A stretch of 53,834 nt of DNA. Source: Peptostreptococcus faecalis (GTDB taxonomy: Bacteria > Bacillota > Clostridia > Peptostreptococcales > Peptostreptococcaceae). Location: the NCBI RefSeq assembly GCF_900240845.1, contig NZ_OERU01000006.1, positions 1 through 53,834 on the forward strand, read 5' to 3'. Positions 1 through 9,100 of the stretch are shown in pieces. A program made the translations under genes and the position numbers. Every line of letters begins with the position of its first letter. Position 1 is the first letter of the stretch. The notes beneath the pieces are model-generated. The model was not told where the DNA came from, did not search any database, and saw only the letters and a list, made by a program, of their open reading frames with translations.

Positions 1-2818
1 TTTCAGTTGTAGTTGTAAGCTTGTTAGGATTTGTGATTAAAATTGGTACTCTCTTTTGAGTCGCAAGAGCTGATATTGTAATTACGTCAGGGAAGTTAGT
101 TCCATCAACTAGCATTGCTCCATCAGTCTTTCCAGTTAAAGCTCTTACCTCTTTACCTATTTCTCTTGCAGTTCCATATCTATCTGATCCAGCATATCTT
201 ATCACGTTGAAATCTTTTAGCTGATCTACAACTTTTTGAGATACAGAATCTGGTCCTCCTGATATAATTACATCACCTATTCCACGTCTTTTTAATTCGT
301 TAAAAGTCTCTGTAGTGATGTCGTTTGTATCTGTTAGAAGTATTGGACAATCTCTTTCGTTTGCTAGCACTGTAGCTGTCAATACGTCAGTATATTTCTT
401 GCCGTTTGCAAGTACAGCAGTTGCTCTCTTTGTTGGAGGAGTTGTTCCACCTCCACCTCCACCGCCTGGTACTTCTGGATCTTCAGGCTTTAATACTTTG
501 TCAGATACAAAACTAATATCATAGTTATTATATGCTAGGTGCTTACTTACATCAGCTGGCTTTGAAAGAGCTGTCAACCCTTTTATATTAGATTGATATA
601 TTTTATAAACTTCTGGATACTTACTCTTATCTAATTCAAATATACCTTTATCTGCTATATTTCCTGTAAATTTAGTATTACTTACCTTTAATGGACTATA
701 ATATACTGAATCTGCATCAAGAGTTAATCTATCTTCCATTGGTAGTACATTTATAGCGCCTCCAAGTATACCTGTCTTATTAGAATCAAATGTAGATTCT
801 TTTACGTTGATATCTTTTTTACTCTCTATTCCTATAGCACCACCGTATTTATCTGACTTATTTTTTGAAAAATCTGTACTTGTAATATTTGCTGTAGTAT
901 TTGCATCTGCATATATTGCTCCTGCACTTATACCGGCTGTATTTTCTTCAAATTTAGATCCCTCTATATCTAACTTTACCATTTGACCATCTTCTAGGTC
1001 TTTTTTATCTTCTTCATAATTAAATACGTATGAATAGATTCCTCCACCATATCCACTTGTTGAGTTTTTAATAAATTCTGAGTTTTTCACTTTTACGTTT
1101 GAAGTAACTGCAACACCTGATTTAACAGGAACACGTACATATAGAGCTCCAGCTGTATTATTAGCTGAGGAATTTTCTCTGAACTTTGTATTGTTAAACT
1201 CAGTCGTAAGATCACTTTGATTTTGAATTACAACTGCTCCACCATAATTAGTAGCTTTATTTTTATCAAATTCTACCCCAGAAAAATAAAGACTTCCTCT
1301 ATTTTGAGTTGTTGAATCATAGTAGAATATTCCTCCTCCTTTAGAGGCTTCATTTTCTATAAATTTTGTATCCTCTATAGTTGTTTTCATATCACCATGT
1401 ATTAGAGCCGCTCCACCAAAGTTTTGAGTATCTGTATCTTCTGGATCACCTAATGATTTATTTTTTTCGAATAAAGAATTTTTAATTTCAAACACTGTAT
1501 CCAAATCTTTACCAAATACATTAGTATATGCTGAGATAGCTCCTCCCCCTGCAATAGAAGTATTTCCTATATACTCATCATTGTCAATATACGTATTTAT
1601 TAATCCAGTAGTTAAGATAGCTCCTCCATCAGAACTCCAGTTTAGACCAAAGGATTTATTTCCAATAAATTTATTATTACTACTCTTATATGTCTTAATA
1701 TTATCACTTGAACTCACCGCTACTGCTCCACCTTGAGTTTTAGCACTGTTATTTTCAAATGTATTACCTTCTAATTTTATATCGAATCCATTTATTCTTA
1801 GAGCTCCTCCATGTGCATTATTCGACATATTTTCTGAGAGTATTGAGTTTTTAATGTTAAGTGTTCCTAATTCGTTTTTGCTATCAAGGTTAATTGCTCC
1901 ACCTAATCCTCCTGAAGAATTCGCTACATTTGATTTAAAAGTCGATCCATCTATATTTATAGTTGGTACAGATTTACTATACTTTCCGTCAATGGCTCCA
2001 CCAACATTTTCAGATGAATTTCCTTCAAATGTTGAGTTTGATATATACATTAATACGCTATCGCCCTCTTGATCTGTTGATAAAGCAGCACTTTGTCTTA
2101 TTGCACCTGAATAAGAACTAGATTTATTATTCTTAAATGTTGAGTTTTTCACAACTATATCAGAAGGACCTTCTACAAGAATTCCTGCTGAATCCGAAGA
2201 TGTCGTTGTATTATTTTCTATTAAACAATTTTCCAGAGAAATATTCAATCTATTATCTTTTTTGCCTTTAGTCTTTTCTTGAAGTCTAATTACAGTCCCC
2301 ATTGAGCTTCTAAATCCTGACATATTACATTTTTTTAAAGTTACATTTATTTTATCTGATTTAATATAAAATAACCTATTCCTATGAGAATCTTCTGTAA
2401 AATCCCCCCTCTTAAAATTCACATTTTCTATATTAATTTCTTCTACTGAATCCGTTGAATAAAATATTCCTTCAGAATAGTTAGTAACTGCTTTTGGTAC
2501 AGTCAGTGTTACATCTCCTTCTCCTACAATTGTTACCGAACTTGTAATGTTCATACGCTTTGTAATATCAAAACTAGACGTAATAGTAATATGCGGTGCT
2601 TTTGCTTTAAGTTGAGCTTCTAACTCATCTTCAGTGGATACTTTTACTGTATTCACTTCTTCTTGCGCAAATTGTTCCCCCTTAATATTTTGTTGCTCTT
2701 GCGTGTCTTGTGTATTATTTGGAAGCTTTTCTTCTACATATTCATTTGCACTTGATATTGGTACAAATGAAATGGCCAAAGCTAGCGATAACGCTATACA
2801 CGATAATTTTTTTTTCAA
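1..2818 (-). CDS. Secreted beta-helix surface protein with cell-wall-binding (CWB2) repeats, partial
   Basis: The minus-strand frame is open from a TTG at 2818 to the window edge, so at least 939 residues are present and the C-terminus is missing. TTG is chosen because GGGGTGG lies just upstream and a typical signal peptide follows (Lys-rich start, hydrophobic core, then PISSA). About 700 residues of degenerate repeats follow, of the form N-S-x-F-x-x-N-x-S/A-x-x-x-G-G-A-I, the pattern of a right-handed parallel beta-helix (autotransporter-like or polymorphic-protein repeats). A linker with six consecutive glycines (about 430-475) leads to sequence with FPDVITISALA, PILLT and SGGPDSVS, typical of the PF04122 repeat that anchors C. 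difficile Cwp proteins to anionic wall polymers. At least two such repeats begin before the edge. The likely role is an exported wall-bound adhesin; the ligand is unknown. Confidence 0.85.
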   Translation of the reverse strand, partial: MKKKLSCIALSLALAISFVPISSANEYVEEKLPNNTQDTQEQQNIKGEQFAQEEVNTVKVSTEDELEAQLKAKAPHITITSSFDITKRMNITSSVTIVGEGDVTLTVPKAVTNYSEGIFYSTDSVEEINIENVNFKRGDFTEDSHRNRLFYIKSDKINVTLKKCNMSGFRSSMGTVIRLQEKTKGKKDNRLNISLENCLIENNTTTSSDSAGILVEGPSDIVVKNSTFKNNKSSSYSGAIRQSAALSTDQEGDSVLMYISNSTFEGNSSENVGGAIDGKYSKSVPTINIDGSTFKSNVANSSGGLGGAINLDSKNELGTLNIKNSILSENMSNNAHGGALRINGFDIKLEGNTFENNSAKTQGGAVAVSSSDNIKTYKSSNNKFIGNKSFGLNWSSDGGAILTTGLINTYIDNDEYIGNTSIAGGGAISAYTNVFGKDLDTVFEIKNSLFEKNKSLGDPEDTDTQNFGGAALIHGDMKTTIEDTKFIENEASKGGGIFYYDSTTQNRGSLYFSGVEFDKNKATNYGGAVVIQNQSDLTTEFNNTKFRENSSANNTAGALYVRVPVKSGVAVTSNVKVKNSEFIKNSTSGYGGGIYSYVFNYEEDKKDLEDGQMVKLDIEGSKFEENTAGISAGAIYADANTTANITSTDFSKNKSDKYGGAIGIESKKDINVKESTFDSNKTGILGGAINVLPMEDRLTLDADSVYYSPLKVSNTKFTGNIADKGIFELDKSKYPEVYKIYQSNIKGLTALSKPADVSKHLAYNNYDISFVSDKVLKPEDPEVPGGGGGGGTTPPTKRATAVLANGKKYTDVLTATVLANERDCPILLTDTNDITTETFNELKRRGIGDVIISGGPDSVSQKVVDQLKDFNVIRYAGSDRYGTAREIGKEVRALTGKTDGAMLVDGTNFPDVITISALATQKRVPILITNPNKLTTTTE

Positions 2819-3067
2819 TTTTACCACCCCTTTTTTTAATGTTTTGCCTAGCTACTAGGCTATTAAAGTTTGTTTTTTAATTTTTCCTAATCGTCTATTA
2901 CATTTCTATAAACCTTTAGTAAAATCGTTTTCCTAGGTTGTGCACATAACACATTATACCAAATAAGCAATGTTTTATGTTTTTATTTTAACATATGCTT
3001 ATATACGTAAAATTCATATAAAAACGTTGTATTGGTTCGATATCCAATATTTTATATATTAAACATT

Positions 3068-3173
3068 TAATTGTATTTTTTTATATCTATAATATTTTGT
3101 ACTATAGATATTATAACACATAATTGTATTTTTTTATATCTATAATATTTTGTATTATAGATATTATAACACA
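3068..3173. repeat. Two tandem 53-bp repeats, each with an inverted repeat
   Basis: Two head-to-tail copies (3068-3120 and 3121-3173) differ at one position. Each contains TATCTATA and TATAGATA separated by about a dozen bases, so each can form a hairpin. They lie upstream of the surface-protein gene and just past the jag terminator. Function is unknown; they could be regulatory or a small unstable tandem repeat. Confidence 0.8.
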
Positions 3174-3174
3174 T

Positions 3175-3215
3175 AAAAAATAGAATGTATAACTCTAAAC
3201 AGGTTATACATTCTA
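3175..3215 (-). terminator. Terminator of the rpmH-jag operon
   Basis: A perfect 13-bp stem (TAGAATGTATAAC at 3181-3193, GTTATACATTCTA at 3203-3215) has a 9-nt loop and is followed on the minus strand by six T (3175-3180), 11 bp after the jag stop codon. Confidence 0.9.
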
Positions 3216-3225
3216 TATAAATTTA

Positions 3226-3969
3226 CTATTTATGCTCAATAACTACCCTTCTATAAGGATCTGTTCCCTCACTATAAGTGATTACATATCTATCATTCTG
3301 AAGAGCTGAGTGAATAATCCTTCTCTCATATGGGTTCATATAGTCTAATTTTTTTGTTCTCTTAGTCCTTGCAACTTCTTTAGCAGCTTTATAGCTATAA
3401 CGTTTTAAAGACTTTTCTCTTTTACTTCTATAATTTTCAATATCTATAAATACTCTTGTGTGAGCATCTTTATTTACTTTATTCAAAGCAAGTCCTGTTA
3501 AAAATTGTATAGCATCTAGAGTTTCACCTCTTCTACCTATAAGAGCACTTGCTTCTTCCCCATTTATATTAATCTTTATAAGATTATCTTCTATTTTCAC
3601 ATCTACATCTGCTGAAATATCTGCATTTTTTAAAATTTCAACTACAAATTCTTTTGCAATTTTTATTTCATCTTCTTCTGTTATGTTTACTTTTTCTTCC
3701 TTAGATACTTCAGTATTTTCAATTTCTGTTGAATTTAATTCTTCTATTGATTTTACTTCTAATTCAATCTCTTCAATTTCAACTTTTGATTCTTCCAGTA
3801 AATTATAATGTATTTCAAATACACCATTTTTAGCTCCAATACCTAAAAATCCTTTACTAGGCTTTTCCTTAACTGTTATTTGAATACTAGCTTTATCTGC
3901 ATTTGTAGATTTTAATAGTTTTTCAACAGCTTCATCTGAACTTTTTGCGTTTATTAATTTTGATTCCAC
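3226..3969 (-). CDS. jag: KhpB/Jag RNA-binding protein
   Basis: 247 aa. The N-terminal Jag_N domain (about residues 1-50, with GFLGIGAKNGVFEIHY) is joined by an acidic Glu-rich linker (about 60-100) to a KH-like domain (about 100-175, GRRGETLDAIQFL) and a C-terminal R3H domain with R-R-x-I-H near residue 220. The family binds RNA, partners with KhpA, and affects cell elongation and division in Firmicutes. It is the last gene of the rpmH-rnpA-yidD-yidC-jag operon, 13 bp downstream of yidC, and is followed by a strong terminator. The conserved position next to yidC supports the call. Confidence 0.95.
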   Translation of the reverse strand: MESKLINAKSSDEAVEKLLKSTNADKASIQITVKEKPSKGFLGIGAKNGVFEIHYNLLEESKVEIEEIELEVKSIEELNSTEIENTEVSKEEKVNITEEDEIKIAKEFVVEILKNADISADVDVKIEDNLIKININGEEASALIGRRGETLDAIQFLTGLALNKVNKDAHTRVFIDIENYRSKREKSLKRYSYKAAKEVARTKRTKKLDYMNPYERRIIHSALQNDRYVITYSEGTDPYRRVVIEHK

Positions 3970-3982
3970 TATTATATACCTC

Positions 3983-4684
3983 CTACTTTTTGCCTTTTAT
4001 AGCTTTCTTAGCGTCTCTTTCTTCTTTTTCTAGTGCCAGTCTTTTCTTCAATGGTCTAGTGATAACAAAATATTGGGCAACTGAAAATAGATTCGATACA
4101 GTCCAATAAAGAGCTAATGCTGCTGGGAATATGAATCCCCAGTAAAATGACATACCAGCCATTACCCATGTCATTATTTTCATAGTACCTTGTAGCTGAT
4201 CCTTAGGAGTCATAGCTATCTGCATAAAATATGCACTGATACCTGAAAGTGCTGCTAATACATAGTCTGGCTTTATTAGTGACTGAATCCAAAGGAAATT
4301 TCCATTTGCTGCCATAAAAGCAGCCTTATTTGCAAATACTCCATGTGCAACTGGATCTCTAAATACATAGAATAAACCAAATAATATTGGCATTTGAATT
4401 AACATTGGTAAACAACCAGCAAGAGGATTAAATCCTGACTCTTTATACAGTCTAGATATTTCTTCATTCTGCTTTTCTGGTTTATTTTTATACTTTTCTT
4501 GAATTTCTTTTATCTTCGGATTGATTTCCGACATTGCAAATGTCGATTTAGTCTGTTTAATAGTCAAAGGAGTAAGTATAGCCTTCACTATAACAGTAAA
4601 TATAATAATAGAAAGACCATAACTTCCTACTGCACCATAAATATAACTTAGTATCGTTCCAAAAAAACCTGCTATAATTCCCAT
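3983..4684 (-). CDS. yidC: YidC/Oxa1 membrane protein insertase
   Basis: 233 aa, the size of Gram-positive YidC without the periplasmic domain of proteobacteria. Hydrophobic segments alternate with a cytoplasmic, Lys-rich loop (EINPKIKEIQEKYKNKPEK) and the motif GCLPMLIQMPILFGLFYVFR, both diagnostic for Oxa1/YidC. The C-terminus is highly basic (EERDAKKAIKGKK), as in homologues that contact the ribosome. There is no lipobox-type signal peptide at the start. It acts in the plasma membrane with or beside SecYEG. It sits between yidD and jag. Confidence 0.95.
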   Translation of the reverse strand: MGIIAGFFGTILSYIYGAVGSYGLSIIIFTVIVKAILTPLTIKQTKSTFAMSEINPKIKEIQEKYKNKPEKQNEEISRLYKESGFNPLAGCLPMLIQMPILFGLFYVFRDPVAHGVFANKAAFMAANGNFLWIQSLIKPDYVLAALSGISAYFMQIAMTPKDQLQGTMKIMTWVMAGMSFYWGFIFPAALALYWTVSNLFSVAQYFVITRPLKKRLALEKEERDAKKAIKGKK

Positions 4685-4731
4685 TAATACCTCCTAAATA
4701 AACATGCCCCAACTTTTGAGACATAGACCTT

Positions 4732-4983
4732 CTACTTCAAAGGATCATATCCACCAGGATGAAATGGGTGACATTTTCCTATTCTCTTTACTGTCAACCA
4801 TGTACCTTTGAAAAAGCCGTATTTTTTAAATGCTTGGATAGAATATTGAGAGCATGTAGGATAAAACCTACAACTAGGACCAATTAAAGGTGAAATTAAT
4901 TTTTGATAAATTCTAATTACACCTATACAAGCATTCGCCATAATCTTCCCCAATGTTACAAAAAACGGTTTTATTGTTTTCAT
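4732..4983 (-). CDS. yidD: Membrane protein insertion efficiency factor YidD
   Basis: 83 aa. The signature [19 protein letters not shown], followed by [23 protein letters not shown], identifies the YidD family (DUF37) with its conserved cysteines. The N-terminal amphipathic or hydrophobic segment (about residues 5-30) suits a membrane-associated protein. It lies between rnpA and yidC, its usual position, and probably assists YidC-dependent insertion. The 47-bp gap to yidC holds the yidC ribosome binding site. Confidence 0.95.
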   Translation of the reverse strand: MKTIKPFFVTLGKIMANACIGVIRIYQKLISPLIGPSCRFYPTCSQYSIQAFKKYGFFKGTWLTVKRIGKCHPFHPGGYDPLK

Positions 4984-5006
4984 AAAATCACTCCAATAAA
5001 AACTAA

Positions 5007-5363
5007 TTACTTCTTTATATTTATCATTTTTGCCCTTTTAGTGATATTTTTTATAGATTTTTCGATATCTTTGTAACTTGCACTACTGCTATTTACCCTG
5101 GCTATAAATACAATATCGTATCCATTTTTAATATTGGCATCTATATTTATTCTATAAGCTTCTTTTATATACCTTCTAATTTTGTTTCTCACGTTAGCTT
5201 TTCCAACTTTTTTAGAAATTGATATACCTATTCTAGATTTTTTTTTGCCATTTTGTAATGTATATATCACTAAATTTCTATCCGCAACAGATTTACCCTT
5301 TTGATAAACCCTTCTAAAATCAGAATCTTTTTTGATTCCATCGGTGTTATTAAATTGCATCAA
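5007..5363 (-). CDS. rnpA: Ribonuclease P protein component
   Basis: 118 aa. The conserved RNR region (about residues 55-70, [21 protein letters not shown]) and the early [10 protein letters not shown] motif are characteristic of RnpA. It is the basic cofactor of the RNase P RNA in tRNA 5' processing. The annotated start has two consecutive ATG codons (MMQF) and either could be used. The gene follows rpmH at about 100 bp with an attenuator-like stem-loop between them, and continues into yidD 24 bp later. Confidence 0.95.
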   Translation of the reverse strand: MMQFNNTDGIKKDSDFRRVYQKGKSVADRNLVIYTLQNGKKKSRIGISISKKVGKANVRNKIRRYIKEAYRINIDANIKNGYDIVFIARVNSSSASYKDIEKSIKNITKRAKMINIKK

Positions 5364-5396
5364 TAACCTCCATTTCCTGTTTTTTAATGAATATTA

Positions 5397-5427
5397 CAAA
5401 AAAAACCACTTAATAAAGTGGTTTTTT
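5397..5427 (-). terminator. Stem-loop between rpmH and rnpA (partial terminator)
   Basis: AAAAAACCACTT (5400-5411) pairs with AAGTGGTTTTTT (5416-5427) around a 4-nt loop. On the minus strand the stem ends in a run of T. It probably lets some transcripts stop after rpmH, so that ribosomal protein L34 is made in excess over RnpA. Confidence 0.7.
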
Positions 5428-5459
5428 ATTATTATTAATTCTAAACAGGTCTCAACTTA

Positions 5460-5594
5460 TTAGTGTGTTAATCTGTTTCTTCCTTTGGCTCTTCTCTTCT
5501 TTAAAATATTTCTTCCGTTAGAAGTTTTCATTCTTTTTCTGAAGCCATGTTCTCTTTTTCTCTGTCTTTTCTTTGGTTGGTACGTTCTCTTCAT
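5460..5594 (-). CDS. rpmH: Ribosomal protein bL34
   Basis: 44 aa, very basic, read on the minus strand from ATG at 5594: [20 protein letters not shown], then a segment ending [10 protein letters not shown], the standard bL34 sequence and length. It is a structural protein of the large ribosomal subunit. It is the first gene of the leftward operon that diverges from dnaA across the oriC region. The 3' end has two adjacent stop codons (TAA TAA). Confidence 0.97.
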   Translation of the reverse strand: MKRTYQPKKRQRKREHGFRKRMKTSNGRNILKKRRAKGRNRLTH

Positions 5595-5639
5595 TCTTGA
5601 ACACTCCTTTCATTAAATCGTAATCGTAAACATAACAAT

Positions 5640-6099
5640 ATAATTATAATGATTTTATAGGTAAAAGTCAATCAATTTTAATATTATTTTATTCAAAGTT
5701 ATTGATATACAAGTATTTGATATTTATTTTAGTATATATATTAAAATTTATACATCTATTATAATTTTTTTAAAAAAAAGTTATCAACAATATACAGAAA
5801 TATTTTTTAATATTATCCACATAAAATACAATATGTGGATAATATTAAATTTTAATAACAAGTTATTCACATTTTGTGTATAACTTTGTGGACAAAAAAA
5901 TAGATTTAAGCTATATAATATATTTATGTTTTTAATTACAGGATATTTTGCTGTTGATAATATGTATATTTTATATACACATCCTGTTAATAATTTTTTT
6001 AATTTCATAATCATAATATATATTATCAACACTTTTTATACACAGGTATTATACAATAAATAAACACAATTTGCGAGAGAAAAGGAGGTCATTTTATAT
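5640..6099. other. oriC, upstream DnaA-box cluster
   Basis: The 500-bp AT-rich gap between rpmH and dnaA holds nine 9-mers close to the DnaA box. Exact TTATCCACA lies at 5813-5821 and exact TGTGGATAA at 5834-5842 (opposite strand). Variants lie at 5781-5789 (TTATCAACA), 5863-5871 (TTATTCACA), 5875-5883 (TGTGTATAA), 5887-5895 (TGTGGACAA), 5952-5960 (TGTTGATAA), 6023-6031 (TTATCAACA) and 6036-6044 (TTATACACA). With the second cluster after dnaA this forms a bipartite Firmicute origin. The cluster also overlaps the expected dnaA promoter region, so autoregulation is likely. Confidence 0.85.
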
Positions 6100-7485
6100 A
6101 TGGATGCAAAATATATGGATGCAAATAAACTGTGGACTTCGATAAAAAATAAAATGAAGGGCACTTTTTCAAAATCAGTATTTAAACTGTACTTTGAAGA
6201 CAATAAATTTATACCGATTGCTATAAAGGACAATGTACTATTTCTAAGAGGTGATGAAAGTGCTAAAAACTTCTTTAACACTAGAAAGAGTATTCTTTTA
6301 AATGCTGTTGACGAGTTGGCTATAAATATTTCTGACATTGAGGTAATTACAGATCCTGATGAAGAAAGGTTTTTATCTGACAACAAGGAAAATGCACAAA
6401 GTAGCAATACTAAAATAGATAACCAAGACAACATCATTAACAGAGCAAAGAGCATATCTTCTGCCAACCTAAATCCAAAGTATACATTTGATACTTTTGT
6501 AGTTGGATCAAGTAATAATATAGCAGTAGCAGCTTGTCAAAGAGTTGCCGGATATGACGAAACATCAGGAGATAATCCACTTTTTTTGTACGGGGGAGTT
6601 GGACTTGGTAAAACACATCTAATGCATGCAATTGGTCACAAAATACTAGAAAGAGACCCTTCAAAAAAGGTATTATATGTATCCTCTGAAACCTTTACAA
6701 ATGAACTTATAATGGCTATTAGAGAAAAGAAAAATGATGAATTTAGAAAAAAATATAGAAGCGTAGACGTCTTTATGATAGATGACGTCCAGTTTATATC
6801 TGGAAAAAACTCAGTTCAAGAGGAGCTGTTCCATACATTTAATGATGTACATGGATCTGGAAGAAAAATAATACTATCTAGTGATAAACCTCCAAAAGAT
6901 ATACCGGACCTTGAACTGAGACTAAAATCTAGATTTGCTGGTGGTCTTATGGCAGATATTCAGCAGCCAGACTACGGTACTAGAATGGCTATACTTCAAA
7001 CAAAAGCAGAAAGTGATAACTTAGACCTACCAAAAGAAGTAATTGAATATATTGCTGACAACGTAAAGTCCAATATAAGAGAATTGGAAGGTGCTCTAAA
7101 CAAAGTTATTCTTTATGCTGAATTGTTGTCTAAAGATTTAAACTTAGACACTGCTAAAGAAGCACTAAAGGATATTTTGGTATCATACAATACAAAAGAA
7201 ATAAATATGCTTAGAATAAAAGAGATGGTGGCAGATGCATATAATGTATCTGTAGATGATCTCAACTCAAAGAGAAGAACAAAAAATATTGCATTCCCAA
7301 GACAAGTTGCAATGTACCTTGCTAGAAAAATGTTGGATATCTCTCTTCCTGGAATCGGTGAAGAATTTGGAGGAAGAGATCATACTACAGTAATGCACGC
7401 TATTAAGAAAATTGAAGATGAAATTAGCAAAAACGAACTTACTAAAGTAAAAATAGAAAAAATTACATCAGATTTAAATGGATAG
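6100..7485 (+). CDS. dnaA: Chromosomal replication initiator DnaA
   Basis: 461 aa. Domain I contains LWTSIKNKMKGTFSKSVFK. The AAA+ core has Walker A GGVGLGKTHL, Walker B MIDDVQF and sensor/arginine motifs (ELRLKSRF). C-terminal domain IV carries the DNA-binding signature GGRDHTTVMHAIKKI. AAAGGAGGTCA lies upstream. The start has a 15-bp near-duplication (two ATGGATGCAAA units, 6100 and 6115), so either ATG could be used; the second matches the usual N-terminus. The gene is flanked by DnaA-box clusters on both sides. Confidence 0.97.
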   Translation: MDAKYMDANKLWTSIKNKMKGTFSKSVFKLYFEDNKFIPIAIKDNVLFLRGDESAKNFFNTRKSILLNAVDELAINISDIEVITDPDEERFLSDNKENAQSSNTKIDNQDNIINRAKSISSANLNPKYTFDTFVVGSSNNIAVAACQRVAGYDETSGDNPLFLYGGVGLGKTHLMHAIGHKILERDPSKKVLYVSSETFTNELIMAIREKKNDEFRKKYRSVDVFMIDDVQFISGKNSVQEELFHTFNDVHGSGRKIILSSDKPPKDIPDLELRLKSRFAGGLMADIQQPDYGTRMAILQTKAESDNLDLPKEVIEYIADNVKSNIRELEGALNKVILYAELLSKDLNLDTAKEALKDILVSYNTKEINMLRIKEMVADAYNVSVDDLNSKRRTKNIAFPRQVAMYLARKMLDISLPGIGEEFGGRDHTTVMHAIKKIEDEISKNELTKVKIEKITSDLNG

Positions 7486-7754
7486 TTATACACATTAATA
7501 ATGTTGAAATCCTGTTTATTTTATGTGTATAATTATTTATAAAAAGTTATACACATTTTATCACAATTTTATCTTTGGATTAGTAACAGAGTTTTACACA
7601 GCCAAAATCATTGTTATTCTAGTGTTTCAAGTATATTTAAACACTTTCAACATATACTACTACTATTTCTACTACATATATTATATATTTATATATATTA
7701 AGGCAGAAATTAGTTATCTACAATTTTACTTTTACAGAGAAAGGATGATATACA
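7486..7754. other. oriC, downstream DnaA boxes and DnaA-trio-like unwinding element
   Basis: The dnaA-dnaN gap has DnaA-like boxes at 7486-7494, 7524-7532, 7547-7555 (TTATACACA type on either strand) and a weak one at 7714-7722. At 7655-7679 the plus strand reads TACTACTACTATTTCTACTA, so the complementary strand read 3' to 5' is GAT-GAT-GAT-AAA-GAT-GAT, the DnaA-trio pattern described for Bacillus subtilis. A pure A/T stretch follows (7677-7700). This is the likely unwinding site. The spacing between strong boxes and the trios is larger than in B. subtilis. Confidence 0.7.
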
Positions 7755-8858
7755 TTGGAAATATTATGTAATCAAAAAAAACTAGCAAATGCAATTACAA
7801 ATGCACAAAAAGCTATTAATAATAAAACTAATATAGAACTACTTAGAGGAATACTAATTACAGCAAAAGACAATAATCTTATAATCACTGGATATGATAG
7901 TGAAATAAGTATAGAAACAATTATAGAAGCAGAGGTAATTAAAGAGGGTAGTGTTGTTATAAATTCAAGACTTATAGGAGATATTGTAAGAAAGCTACCA
8001 GATACTTTTATATCTATTGAAACTGATGCAAACTACAATGTTTTTATAAATTGTCTTAATTCAAGATTTAAGATAAAGGGAATATCAGCAGAAGATTTTC
8101 CTAGACCAGTAGATGTATCTATTGATAGCATGGTCAAATTTAGCCAACCTGAAATGAAAAATATGATAAAGCAAACTGTATTTGCAACTGCACATGAACC
8201 TATAAACCCAACACTTGCAGGTGAGTTATTTGAATTAAATAGCGAACAGGTAAATATGGTTGCAGTAGATGGATATAGACTTGCTGTAAGAAAATCTGAT
8301 ATAGATGAAAAGGTCGAAAATGACATAAAGGTAATAATACCTGGAATAACATTGAATCATCTAAATGGTCTACTTTCTGATGAAGGTGAATTTTTTATAG
8401 GTGTGGACTCTAAAAATATTATATTTAAACTTGATAATACAAGAATAGTTGCAAGATTGATTGAAGGTAATTTTACTAATTATGAGGGATTACTTCCAAA
8501 AGACCATATAACAAAGATAAAAGTAAATACAAAAAAACTACAAGAGTCTATAGAAAGAGCTGCTTTATTATTTACTGGGGATAAAAATAACCTAATAAAA
8601 ATATCTGTAGGTGAAGATATAATGTCAATTACTTCTAATAACGAAAATGGTAATGCTTACGAGGAAGTTGAAATAGAATTTGAAGGTGAAATTATAGATA
8701 TAGCATTTAATTCAAAATACTTCTTAGAAGGAATAAAAAATATAGATAGTGAATTTATTTCTATAGAGTTTGGCGGATCTGTTAATCCTTGTATAATAAA
8801 ACCAGTTGATGGTGTTGAATATATATACCTACTACTGCCTGTTAGACTTAACAATTAA
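7755..8858 (+). CDS. dnaN: DNA polymerase III beta sliding clamp
   Basis: 367 aa, normal clamp length, with three repeated clamp domains. The C-terminus (INPCIIKPVDGVEYIYLLLPVRL-like, ending VRLNN) is the conserved beta-clamp tail, and FKIKGISAEDFPRP is a domain I signature. The start is TTG at 7755, giving an N-terminus MEILCNQKKLANAI that matches the family; GAGAAAGGATG precedes it. It forms the ring that tethers the replicative polymerase to DNA. It is probably transcribed with dnaA and independently. Confidence 0.96.
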   Translation: MEILCNQKKLANAITNAQKAINNKTNIELLRGILITAKDNNLIITGYDSEISIETIIEAEVIKEGSVVINSRLIGDIVRKLPDTFISIETDANYNVFINCLNSRFKIKGISAEDFPRPVDVSIDSMVKFSQPEMKNMIKQTVFATAHEPINPTLAGELFELNSEQVNMVAVDGYRLAVRKSDIDEKVENDIKVIIPGITLNHLNGLLSDEGEFFIGVDSKNIIFKLDNTRIVARLIEGNFTNYEGLLPKDHITKIKVNTKKLQESIERAALLFTGDKNNLIKISVGEDIMSITSNNENGNAYEEVEIEFEGEIIDIAFNSKYFLEGIKNIDSEFISIEFGGSVNPCIIKPVDGVEYIYLLLPVRLNN

Positions 8859-8936
8859 TTAACAAAAAGAAGTTTTAAATATTTATTTAACAATATAAAA
8901 AATATAAAGTTTTTAAGTTAATATATTAAATAGATA

Positions 8937-8962
8937 AACGCCTGTGTATTTACGCAGGCGTT
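8937..8962 (+). terminator. Stem-loop after dnaN
   Basis: AACGCCTG (8937-8944) pairs with CAGGCGTT (8955-8962), a GC-rich 8-bp stem. The following bases (GGTTTGT) are a poor U-tract, so it may be a weak terminator or an RNA-stabilising hairpin. The rest of the 242-bp gap up to 9100 shows only AT-rich sequence with a TATAAT-like box near 9031. Confidence 0.55.
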
Positions 8963-9100
8963 GGTTTGTAGAGTAGAAACAAACATTTATAAAACTGATT
9001 ATAAATATTATTGTAAGTATGATATAATATAATAGATGTCGTATGCTAAAAAAATGTTTTTATAGAAACATTACATTATGAAAAAATAGAGGTAAACAAT

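Noticed and set aside
315-2858. Plus-strand reading frames such as 315-524, 1854-2072 and 2634-2858
   Set aside because: They lie antisense to the long minus-strand surface-protein frame, have no ribosome sites and encode low-complexity peptides.
3068-3173. Tandem repeats considered as a CRISPR array
   Set aside because: Only two adjacent copies with no spacers and no cas genes in the window.
5784-6664. Minus-strand frames in the oriC region and opposite dnaA (5784-6032, 6036-6467, 6437-6664)
   Set aside because: They cover DnaA boxes or the antisense strand of dnaA and show no protein-like composition.
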